Made by a program: the position numbers and the translations under genes. A DNA stretch of 64,000 nt from Oscarella lobularis (taxonomy: Eukaryota; Porifera; Homoscleromorpha; Homosclerophorida; Oscarellidae): NCBI RefSeq assembly GCF_947507565.1, contig NC_089192.1:248001-312000 (forward strand), written 5' to 3'. Shown here piece by piece: positions 11,350 through 20,391 of the stretch (its first letter is position 1; the number at the start of each line of letters is the position of its first letter). The notes beneath the pieces were generated by a model, which was not told the origin of the DNA, made no database searches, and saw only the letters and a list, made by a program, of their open reading frames with translations.

Positions 11350-12060
11350 AATGCCGATTTCAGCCAAAATTTGAGGTGTGAGGTCCAATTGGTACCGCGA
11401 GATCAAACAGGCAACCAATCCCCATTGTTATATAAAAAAATCTTAGGAATCGGAGAGGTCACCAAAATGAGCAAAAACCATGGACTATAGTTCACGGTTG
11501 CTTAAAAATCTCAACTCACGGATTTCCAAATAAACGCGCTACATCTACTCTATTTTATGAGTAGAACAACCCCACGAGGTCAAACAGTTCGTGCGGATCA
11601 AATTTCACACCAAAAAGGACCCACTTCCGGTATGTGTTAATATTAGTCACGCCCTCCGAAATAGCAAAAATTCAAGCGTTAGAGCAAATTTGAGACCGCG
11701 GAGTTAACTAAGCACCAAAGCCCTATCGTTTGACGTAAAAAGATTGGAATTCTGGGAGATAGGGATTTTGACCAAAAACCGTGTGCTATAGTTCAGGGAT
11801 GCCTAAAAACCTGACCTCACGGATTTTCAAATAAACGCACTAAATCTATTGTACTTTGTTACTGTAGCAGTTCTACGGGGTCATACAGTTGGTGCGAGTC
11901 AAATTTCAGCCCCAAAATGTCTACTTCCGGTACGCGTTAATATCGGTCGCGTATTTTCAAAAAAAGCCTCAAACAGGTGAAGTAGACAAATTCGAGGCCG
12001 TGAACTATAACCGGTAGACCGAATAGACCCATCCCATACGACTTGAAACGTATAGGATGG
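11350..12060. repeat. Diverged ~300 bp tandem repeat
   Basis: Segments around 11460-11650 and 11760-11950 align along their length: both carry 'GACTATAGTTCA/GCTATAGTTCA', 'CTCACGGATTT', 'CAAATAAACGC', 'CAAATTTCA' and 'ACTTCCGGTA', followed by 'GTTAATAT'. The preceding parts (AAATTTGAG...ACC..) also match. A third partial unit begins near 11935 and fades by ~12060. Period is ~300 bp. No ORF or terminal inverted repeat is shared, so the family is unclassified. Confidence 0.65.
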
Positions 12061-12285
12061 TGTTATCAAGTCTTCGCTAAAAGAGAAGCGAAACCTTACC
12101 TGCATTCGGTCGATATATGATGCGAAGTCGTTCGTCAACTGATTTTGAACGCCGTGCGGGCTTAATATGTTCTTTTCTCGTCGTTTTTAGCAGGTTTTTA
12201 CGATAGGCCGTGTGCGTGACGCAATGTCGAAGGTGCCCGTATCAAACCGCTGCACGCCCGGATTTCGTCATCCTAAAATCAGAAA

Positions 12286-12756
12286 ATGGGCGAAATTCCA
12301 CTCCCATTTTTTCAGAGATTCTCCGTGCAACCGTTTAGCATTGTCAAAATCGGCGGCCGACCGACAGCGAAGCCGTATCGAATAATAATCAACTTCTTCG
12401 GAGAAGCGGTAGAAGACAAAGTCTTCTTCATCAATCCCTGCTTCGATTCGAACAAAATCGCCTTCAAAACGAGAATCAAAGGCAAGTACGTCTCAGAAGA
12501 AAACGCTCCCATGGTGCTCGCACCCCGGAAAAACTTCCTAATGGAAATTCTCGCGACTCCATGCAATTTCGAAGTAACAGTCAACGGAAAATTTTTGCAC
12601 ATTCATCGTCAGCGACTACCGTGCACTGCAATTCGACAACTCGAGATATCGAGCAATGCCTCGGGGGGTCGGGGACCGTCGCTTGAGCTCGACTACTTGG
12701 GAATTGAAGTAGAAAAGAAAAAAAATGTCGAATTTAGTTTAGAAAATTCGTTCTAG
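12286..12756 (+). CDS. Galectin-like protein, sugar-binding residues degenerate
   Basis: Single-exon frame from ATG 12286 to TAG 12754-12756, 156 residues. The layout follows a galectin carbohydrate-recognition domain: FSIVKIGGRPTAKPYRIIIN, FFINPCFDSNKIAFKTRI, KYVSEENAP, NFLMEILATPCNFEVTVNG and FLHIHRQRLP with a terminal LEI strand. The classical ligand signature (H-x-N-x-R, then N and W-x-x-E-x-R) is only partly kept. The Asn and the Glu remain, but His, Arg and Trp are replaced. Beta-galactoside binding is therefore doubtful. No signal peptide, as is normal for galectins. A downstream gene follows within 130 bp on the same strand. A GTAGAA donor near 12709 could splice the galectin frame in phase 0 to the trefoil gene, which would make a fusion. 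Single-domain protein is the simpler reading. Confidence 0.65.
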   Translation: MGEIPLPFFQRFSVQPFSIVKIGGRPTAKPYRIIINFFGEAVEDKVFFINPCFDSNKIAFKTRIKGKYVSEENAPMVLAPRKNFLMEILATPCNFEVTVNGKFLHIHRQRLPCTAIRQLEISSNASGGRGPSLELDYLGIEVEKKKNVEFSLENSF

Positions 12757-12882
12757 GCTTATGTAAAAAAGGAGTTGATTTTTGTTCTTCCGTCAAAGCG
12801 GGAAGACACTACTAGTCGCACTGCTGCAGTAAATAAACATTGAGGAGAGGAAAGGGGGATCTCTATCTATATATCTATGTAG

Positions 12883-13511
12883 GGAAAGATAAGGGAGGGA
12901 AACGTTATTCAGTTCGTTTCCAGAGCAGCCAATCCCGGTGCTCTGCGCATTCGCAAGAGCCTCAAGGTTGACGCCAAAGGGGGAACAGGGAAAAAATGTA
13001 TTTTAGCTAACCCCTCTCTCCTATTGAGCGTTTTTTTTCTAATCTTCCCCCCTTAGCTCAGTTCGTCGTCGTATGCGCCAATCCCGGCGAATTCTCCTTT
13101 CGAAATGTCAAAGATCCGAGCTGGTATTTAGCCATACAAGACGGGACTTTGACCACAGTAAAAACAAGGCTTTCGATTTTTTTAAAAAAACCTTATTTTT
13201 CGTCTCCCAAAGGGAAAAGGCGGCCCCTTCTGCTCCTACAAGATTGCCGATCCCATTGGAACGGGCGAATACATATATCTCGAGTCATGTCAATACCCCG
13301 GTGAATGTCTCGCTATCAACGAATTTGGGCATCCAATTTCGCCTCAAACGAACAAAGGAAGCCCCCAGGCTCACTTCAGCATCCGTCTCGTGGTACGTAT
13401 ACATATATAATATATAGGATTAAATATAATGTGCCTTATTGCTTTTAGAATGACCCGGAAAAGAAGCCTCAAAAGGATCATACTGCCCCGCCACCGCCCT
13501 ATCAGCTTTGA
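12883..13511 (+). CDS. Beta-trefoil protein resembling FGF/IL-1 superfamily
   Basis: Four exons, all GT-AG: 12883-12997, 13057-13157, 13213-13392, 13449-13511. No ATG is in frame in the first, so the start exon is missing or lies in the galectin ORF upstream. The joined product has three similar beta-trefoil-type segments: VSRAANPGALRIRKSLKVDA, FVVVCANPGEFSFRNVKDPS then WYLAIQDGTLTT, and YIYLESCQYPGECLAINEFG then HPI...QAHFSIRL. The last resembles both the IL-1 signature (F-x-S-x-x-x-P-x-x-x-L) and the FGF core (LA-N--G-P...AHF--R). The C-terminus ends APPPPYQL, containing a PPxY motif that binds WW domains. Function unknown. Other beta-trefoil families (AbfB, fascin-like) are possible. Confidence 0.6.
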
Positions 13512-13573
13512 AAAAACTGCCTAGCCTTTTTTAGTGTTGTGTTTGTTTACTGTGCGCGTTCACCTGTTTGATT

Positions 13574-16022
13574 TTACGACGCGGAAAAGTATTCCTTTAC
13601 GCGTTTGAGGAGTTTCGCCGAGTCGATGTGCTCGGGAAAAGCGTCGGTCGATTGCTTAGCCAATACGTAGCTTCTCTGCAAATCGCCCACCTAGAAAAGG
13701 ATCGTAGGATCGCTTGGCATATTGACTACTCTTGTCTACTTTTTCTGAGATTGCTGCTCCGTTGAACTTTGGCTCGTAAAGACACGAATTCAACATTGAA
13801 CTTGTCTGAAACAGCGACTGAGCCTATCGCGAAGATAAATGAGATCTTTTTCAAAAAGATAAATAATATTTTTTATTTTCACTAGACTACTAAAGGTGGT
13901 TTTCAAAGTCGAACATTTGTAGGGCTAGTGACTAATGATAAATTTTTTATTTGGACTCTTTCTAAGACTAGACGCTCCTCCTAGATCTTATCCAAAGACT
14001 GAGCCTAATATTGCGAAGATAAATAATATTTTTATTTGGACTAGGACTAGACAGACTAAGATTAATTGAATAGGGACTGGAGGTCTAGGCTCTGTTTTCA
14101 AGATATTCTATGTCTATTCACCTGATCAATGCCTCCACGCCGTAGCTCAAGAACTGCGAGATTGTTATATGCCTCTGCATGATCATTGTCGAGTGTCATG
14201 GTCAGTTTGAAGCACTGTTGAGCAAGACTCATATCCCCTATACTCTAAAAAAGAAAAAAAGAAAAATATTAATCATGTATTAATAAATTCAATTTATATA
14301 TAAAATCTTACTACTGCCACGTGTCCGATGTTGTACCACACTTCCGCTATCACATCGTCTTCAGCGAGTTCGATGGATCGTATGAAGCAATTGAGAGCCA
14401 TGTCGTATTGTTGCGAATAGAAGCAGCATAGGCCGAGATTATTGAACAATTCCGCGTTGTATACGCCCATTTGCAACAAGCGTCTCAAAACGAAAACACC
14501 CGTATTAAATAAATAAATAAATAAAATGTGCGCTCTATTATATACCTGTAGTATCTCAACGCAATTTCCGGCATGTCTGTGTAGAAGTGATGATTCGCTA
14601 TGCAAGCAATCGCCTCCACATTCGTGCTGTCGTACTTCAAGACTTCCTTATATTGGCTCACTGAAGACACAACTTCACCAATACCCTTTATATGATTAAT
14701 TAATTAATTAATTAATTAATTAGACTATCTCTTTCTTTACCTCGTAAATTCTAGCCAGTGCTATAATCAGAGTAGCGTCATTAGGAAACTTCTCCAAAAA
14801 CTAAAGAAAAATAACTAAACACTATTAATTATATTCGCTTATAGTCTTCCACCTTTTTGCACAGATCAATCGCCTTCAGAGGCTGATCCAACTTGCTGTA
14901 AACCTTGCAGAGATACAGAACGGTGTCGACCATTTCCTGGTGACGTAGAGCGGAGAGAAACTGCTGCTCGGCCTCGCGATACATGCCCAGACGATAGTAG
15001 CATTTTCCCAGCTGAACTTTCCATAGCCAGTCTTGAAAACGCATGGCCTCGGTTGCCTTGGCAGCCAATTCGAGAGCCTCAAACAAAGCGTATATGATTC
15101 GTTAATAAAAAATGCTATTATTTACATTTCTGACGTCGTTTTCGTGATGGAAAATATAATCAAATAAAGCCTATAGGAAAACCTATATAGTAAAAAAATA
15201 GACTATATGGCATACGTTTGCTAGGTGAGGTCTCTGCGCATATTTCGCCAAATTCAGCTTCGAAATATTAATAAAAGGACCACCTGGCTCAGACAGAAGA
15301 GACGCCTAAAAAAACCAAATCTTAACCCATATTGAAAAAAAAATAAATCTATTATTACTGTTCCCAATCGAACGTGTCGGCCTGACGCTGACGTCACAGG
15401 CCTAATATAGATAACCTCTATTGATGAATTCCTTTTCTCATTGTGGGGGTCTCACCTCGCTGTCATGGCACTGCGAGGTGTCATGATCATTTGCTCCATG
15501 GTACCCGGTCTCGTTCCGCCCTGCGTTCCCGGACGAACGAATCCGCTCAACGGACGTCCAGATTGAGATACGGGTCTTATAGGATTAAATACTTATATTT
15601 AATTATTTGCGAAAATTCGTTTCGGCTCCACCTGACGCTTTGACTCGGCATTCCCTGACTCGTTCGCGGCACCGCTTTAAACGACGTTCCCGGACCTGGA
15701 TTGATATATTCGTTTCTTTTTGAAATTTTTTGTTTATCCCTTACGTGCGACTTGAGCGACGGAATTCTCGTCGAGAAGCGTCTCGGCGAGACCTTCTTCG
15801 TCAACGTCGAGCTCGTCGACGTAGACTTGCTCGGTGAGAGATCGCGTTTTGAGAAACCAAGCCGCCTAAACGTTTTGCCTTCGATTTCTCGCCTTTTTCG
15901 TCGAGCTACGCGGTTCGTGCCTGATCGTATGGATTTTTCAATAGCAGGTCGGTGCATAGCGATATGCAGGAGTCGAAATCGCGTTGGCGAAAGGCGCAAT
16001 GGGCGGCGAAAAGAGGATCCAT
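13574..16022 (-). CDS. TTC8: TPR subunit of the BBSome (BBS8)
   Basis: BBS8 is a tetratricopeptide subunit of the BBSome, which moves membrane proteins in and out of cilia, so the organism is ciliated. Start ATG 16020-16022 gives MDPLFAAHCAFRQRDFDSCI. Next exons give AAWFLKTRSLTEQVYVDELD, then ARPGTSFKAVPRTSQG, RPLSGFVRPGTQGGTRPGTM and TPRSA, matching the family's PGT-rich N-terminal repeats. The TPR part reads WLWKVQLGKCYYRLGMYREA, EAIACIANHHFYTDMPEIAL, LFNNLGLCCFYSQQYDMAL and VWYNIGHVAV. The end is YEPKFNGAAISEK joined to VGDLQRSYVLAKQ, stop at 13574-13576. About 500 residues, as in other animals. The first intron (15866-15920) uses a GC donor instead of GT. A microprotein ORF ends 62 bp upstream on the same strand. 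Confidence 0.93.
13800..14060. repeat. Imperfect two-copy repeat in a TTC8 intron
   Basis: The motifs GACTGAGCCTA, GCGAAGATAAAT and AATATTTTTATTTGGACTAG recur at about 13820-13890 and 13998-14050, in the intron between the last three TTC8 exons. They are AT-rich and non-coding. Confidence 0.5.
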
Positions 16023-16084
16023 GTCGTGCGTTAGAAATCACGTGATAGCATAACGTCTAATTAATTAATTCTTCGATTTTTTAG

Positions 16085-16327
16085 TCACTCGTTCGGCTTG
16101 AAAACTTTCCTAATTTCTGTCCAATAAAATGAAGCTTTTTCTCCAACGTCCGGAGTAGGGTAGTTCTGCTCGTAAAATATTCCAGCGATCGTTCCGACCG
16201 TGAAACCAAGAATTGCGAATTTATTGACCGATGCTACGACAACGCCAGTAATAAATCCTTTTAGAAATCCTTCTGCAATTGGGCGTTTGGTCCTTGCGTC
16301 GCTAGAGGAAGAGTCCTTGTCCGTCAT
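16085..16327 (-). CDS. Microprotein related to the SLC35A4 upstream-ORF product
   Basis: An 80-residue frame from ATG 16325-16327 to a stop at 16085. It has a short acidic/serine-rich head (MTDKDSSSSDARTKRP), then GFLKGFITGVVVASVNKFAI and LGFTVGTIAGIFYEQNYPTP, then a charged tail. The human SLC35A4 uORF protein, an inner-mitochondrial-membrane microprotein, has the same FLKGF-(h)7-LGF-VGT--GI pattern of one or two membrane segments and a Pro before the tail. Homology by pattern is good; function here is inferred. In human the ORF sits upstream of SLC35A4. Here the next ORF, 62 bp downstream on the same strand, is TTC8 instead. It may be a separate gene or an upstream ORF on the TTC8 mRNA. Confidence 0.75.
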   Translation of the reverse strand: MTDKDSSSSDARTKRPIAEGFLKGFITGVVVASVNKFAILGFTVGTIAGIFYEQNYPTPDVGEKASFYWTEIRKVFKPNE

Positions 16328-16741
16328 GCCCAATGTGGTTGCGTCATACTCTAACGCGCGTCTTTCTCTTCTTTCTCTATCTCTTTCTCCTTCTTTTCCT
16401 CTTTCTTACTACTTGATCTTATCTGATCCTCTTCCTCGCCCTTTCTACGAAAGGAGAGGAGAAGGAAATGATCACAAACTCGTGTGGAAATCAATCTATG
16501 ACCATTACACTGTACTGAAGATGATGAAAGGTGCCTTCGTGGAGTTGCACAGCCGAAAGACGACACACAGTCGTTTCTAGTGCAGCCAGAGGCCTCTGAT
16601 TCAGTCGAACGCATATCTCTACGTAGTAAATACAAAAAATTCTCACCTGCCTAAGAAAAATCGAGTTCTCGCAAATAAATTACCAATTGTGGTTTCGTGC
16701 AATAAACAAATCACTCAAAACGCAGAATTAGAACCAACCCC

Positions 16742-19252
16742 CTAGGCGACAGCGGCAGCCGCGCCGGCTCGACTATCCACCATAGCCCTAAGAATCTTCC
16801 ACTCGCTCATTCTGGGGTCAAAGCACTCAACGGTCGCAAGACGCGATCGACCGTCGTATCCCCCGCAAACGTAGGCCATTCCCCCGCGCACGGCGACAGC
16901 CGGCCACGCGCGAATCGAATGCATATGCGGCAAGCGTTCCCACCGATTCGTCATCACTTCGAACTTCTCAGCGACGTCATAATAGACGTTGACTGATCGA
17001 TTGCGACCCCCAAACGCGTAGAGGGTGTTATCGACGACGCAGACGCCGACGCCGGCACGAGCGAGAGTCATGTCGGCGCCGAACGACCACGTATTGTCGA
17101 CGGGGTCAAAAATCTGAGATTTGAGGTCATTTTAGGGGGTTCCCTCTTTTCTTTTTTCTTACCTCGACGCTGCTGTGGTGGATTGCGTGATCGTGACCGC
17201 CTACGACGTAGATTTTGTCGTCGAGAACGGCGACGCCGGCGCCTGATCGATTGAGTCGCATTTCGGGAAGGGCCGTCCATTCGTTCGTTTGCGGATCGTA
17301 GCGTTCGGCTGTACTGTAGCAATTCTGCGCGTCTTCGCCGCCGAAAACGTAGAGATATTCTACAGGACGAAAACTACGGTAAAACGTCCGCTAAATGATG
17401 ATTTCGGCTATACTAGACTCTCAAGATCAAGCCTACTGACTCTATAGAGCAAAAACTACGGTTAGGCGTCCCCTAAACTGAAACTAAATAATGATTTGGG
17501 CTATACTAGACTCTCAAAATCAAGCCTACTGACTCTATAAAGCAAAAACTACATACAGTCAAACGTCCCTGATGATTTTACCAACCCTAAAAGTACGGTT
17601 AGGTGTCCCCTAAACTGACACTAAATGATGATTTGGGCTGTAGATCAAGCCCAATGACCCAACTAAACCCTAAAAGAATCTCAAGGCTCTAAGTTAACTA
17701 CATCTCTCCTATACTAATGATGTACTGTAGCTTACCGTCAAGAGAAGTAACGCCGACAAACGAACGTTCTCGACTCATTGGCGCAATCGCAACCCACTTA
17801 CTCTCCTTCGGATCGAATTTCTCGCACGAGCTCAAATACTGCGTGCCGTCGCGCGATTCCGCCGTTTCGCACTCGCCCCCAACAACGTACAAAACCCCGT
17901 CGACAGTCGCCATGCCGACAGCCGTTCTCACTTGCATCATAGGCGGTACGACTTTCCATTTATTCTCTTCGATGTCGTATTTTTCAGCTGTATTCAAACA
18001 ATGCCGGCTATTTCGTCCGCCGACGACGTAGACCGTCTCCGGCGGAACGCGATGCTTCATTGACGGATTGTCGGCGCTGCTCACCGCCGCCGCGATTCCG
18101 CGCACGAATGCCTGGTGTTCGACGTTCGATTCGATGATTTCGTCGTTGAGAACGGTGGTTAGGAGGTAGTCGCGTTTGAGGAGGGGAAGACGGACGGTTT
18201 CGTGGAGAATCTCGGCGACGTGTTTTCGACGCGAGGGGAAGTCGTGAAGAAGCCAATTACGCGCTGCTTCGTAGACGGCTGTTTCAGACCTAACCTAAAG
18301 AAATAATAAAGGGAATAAAAAACCATAAACTATACATATAAAAATCATGAATGCTTGGAGAGAAAATCACGTGAACTCTTGCGGTTAATTCCTGAACTGC
18401 ATGAGTTCACAAACTATGCATAGTCACAAATATTATACGGAAGTTTCCACTGCATATATATACATGTAGCTCATGGGCAAAAATAGGATAAAACCATGAA
18501 CTATATATATAATAAAAATCACGTGAACTAATGACACAAACTATATGAGTATGAGTAAAATAATAAATAGTGACTACCGTACATAAAACTCTTCTTACCT
18601 GCAGGCCATCTTTCATAAGCAGCCCCTTGGCATCTTCCCATCCCAATCCCAAAAACTCTTCGCACCGCGCCACATCAACAAACCTTCGACAGACAAACCG
18701 ATCGACTTCTTCGACCAATTCAACGCATCCGTGCACGTCAGCAAACGATCCAATCCCGAGACAATTTCCCGGCTCGATCTGCTCCTCCAAGAACTTGCAA
18801 CAAGCATCGCGCAAAGACTCGATTTGAAGCATACTCGCCGCCGGTAAAAGATCCTGAACGTTTTCGTCCGAAACGACGACTTCGCCCGTGTAAGCGTAGT
18901 CGAGAATCGTTTCGAAGGCGTCCGGATCGATGGATTTGAGTTCGATCGTCTCCTGGCGGCTCTCGCGCATGCCCGATGAGAGCATCGCTTTTAAATATGG
19001 AATCGTTGCGACGAGGACGAGTTTGTGGGCGCGGAACGTTCGATTGGCGACGGAGAGTTCGATGTCGCACATGGCGTTCGTGTCGCGAAGTCGTCGCAGG
19101 GCGCCGAGGACGTCTGACGCGTGTTCGGGCGTTTTGAAGGCGCGTCGACGTTCGTCTGCGTCGTTTTCGCGCAGTTTTACGCGTTTCATGCGTTTCGAGA
19201 GAAAGCCGCTTTCGAAGCCGAGCCTTTGACGCTTTGGGCGACTCGGATTCAT
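16742..19252 (-). CDS. BTB-BACK-Kelch protein (KLHL family)
   Basis: KLHL proteins are Cullin-3 substrate adaptors. Start ATG is 19250-19252 (MNPSRPKRQRLGFES), with no upstream in-frame ATG. A basic ~40-residue head precedes the BTB domain (MCDIELSVANRTFRAHKLVL, VATIPYLKAMLSSGM, FETILDYAYTG). BACK domain: LPAASMLQIESLRDACCKFL through GLLMKDGLQ, then an intron and VRSETAVYEAARNWL. Six Kelch repeats follow with the GG...Y...W pattern: VYVVGGRNSRH, LYVVGGECE, LYVFGGEDAQ, IYVVGGHDHA, LYAFGGRNRS and AYVCGGYDGR. Stop TAG is at 16742-16744. Total ~600 residues. The large intron at 17357-17737 carries a repeat. Which KLHL orthologue cannot be settled by eye. MSRB starts divergently 133 bp away. Confidence 0.87.
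17362..17690. repeat. ~90 bp imperfect tandem repeat in a Kelch intron
   Basis: Four diverged units share AAAACTACGGTTAGGCGTCC, CCTAAACTGA, TGATTTGGGCTATACTAG and ATCAAGCCTACTGACTC, beginning near 17367, 17451, 17544 (shortened) and 17590. No ORF runs through. Confidence 0.7.
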
Positions 19253-19385
19253 CCTTTGTTTTGCGTCTGTTTTCTTTTCCAACGCGAATTTGATTTTGAT
19301 GTAGCGTGCGCGTGTCGGCACGCCTTCTAGGTCATGTGTCTAATAAACAAACGAATAACCCGGATTTTTCTTTCGCACGAACTTT
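19253..19385. promoter_or_regulatory. Divergent promoter region Kelch/MSRB
   Basis: 133 bp separate the start codons. Contains GTCATGTGTC. No TATA box is visible. Confidence 0.4.
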
Positions 19386-20255
19386 ATGTTGCTCCGGCAA
19401 TCGTCTCGAGCGCTAACGAGCTTTCTAACGCCGTGCAGTCGGCGACTAATGTCCTTCTGGTTGCTCAACAGCGTGTTAACATTATCGAGACCAAAGCCTA
19501 CGTCAGCTACAGGCACTACCCCAGCCAAGGGCAAGGAATACAGCCATTGGATACCAGCCTATGCAATAGAACAGTATTACAAAGGTACAGAAAAGCATTG
19601 ATATTAATTTATAGTCTTGACCTCACAAACAATGGCAGGTATTCGGTCTCTATCTGACCCCTTCTACACTAATCACACGCCGTCTCCCTTTTCCAGACGA
19701 TGAGTGGAAGAGTAAACTCACAGAAGAAGAGTACTACGTCACTCGTATGAAAGGAACCGAAAGGGTAACGCAGTTTCCATCTCCTCCTCGCCTGCAAAAC
19801 CAAAATCTTTTCCTTAGCCTTTCAGCGGAAAATATTACGACCTCAAGGACGACGGTACGTACGTCTGCGTCTGCTGCGGTGCGCCGCTTTTTCAGTAAGT
19901 AGAATTTGAGTTTCCTTGACCACGCCTACACTATTTCCCAGCTCTGATCACAAATATGAGTCTGGTACTGGCTGGCCATCCTTCTATGAGGCGTTGAAGG
20001 AGCAACAACAGAGCTGCGGTAGTCAGAGTGAAAGCAACGTCGCTCTACACGAAGATAGGTCTCATGGAATGGTTCGCACGGAAGTAACCTGCAAGAAGGT
20101 AAATAGATTAATTAACGAATTTTTATATATTGATTCTTTTTTGTTAGTGTGGTGCTCATCTTGGTCACGTGTTTCCTGATGGACCGAAGCAGACTGGCGA
20201 GCGTTACTGCATCAATAGCGTCTCGCTCAAATTCGAACCAAAGAAAAAGTCCTAG
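19386..20255 (+). CDS. MSRB: Methionine-R-sulfoxide reductase B
   Basis: Reduces methionine-R-sulfoxide in damaged proteins. ATG 19386, stop TAG 20253-20255, 5-6 exons. The N-terminus ([20 protein letters not shown], then more Arg/Ser and no early acids) looks like a mitochondrial presequence. The catalytic domain has [20 protein letters not shown], then [11 protein letters not shown] and [16 protein letters not shown], which give the two zinc CxxC pairs, and [12 protein letters not shown]. The catalytic Cys lies in [13 protein letters not shown]. It keeps Cys rather than selenocysteine, as in MSRB2/MSRB3. The end EPKKKS has no KDEL-type retention signal. Convergent with SPPL2, 136 bp between stops. 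Confidence 0.9.
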
Positions 20256-20391
20256 AGAAGAAAAGAGAGGGTGGGGCAAAACTGAAATTGTAGCAGAATA
20301 GCTAGCTACAAATTCACATGCATGCATTTGATTAATATCAATCAATCAATATCGTGCATTATTTGTGAGGTGTGTTCTTTACTAGACTTTT

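Larger units (their letters stand above)
9808..12285. other. Gene-free stretch with repeats
   Basis: About 2.5 kb between divergent genes. I see no convincing coding exon. Reading frames here are short and lack family resemblance. One frame around 9945-10070 (starting about CTPLADYVDESESCF) could be a relic or an unrecognised first exon. Contents: a pyrimidine-rich tract near 10810-10850, a minisatellite (10919-11155) and a ~300 bp repeat in two full copies plus a partial third (11350-12060). Confidence 0.5.

Noticed and set aside
11899-12138. 79-residue minus-strand ORF in the gene-free stretch
   Set aside because: Spans a diverged repeat, no ATG context or homologue I recognise.
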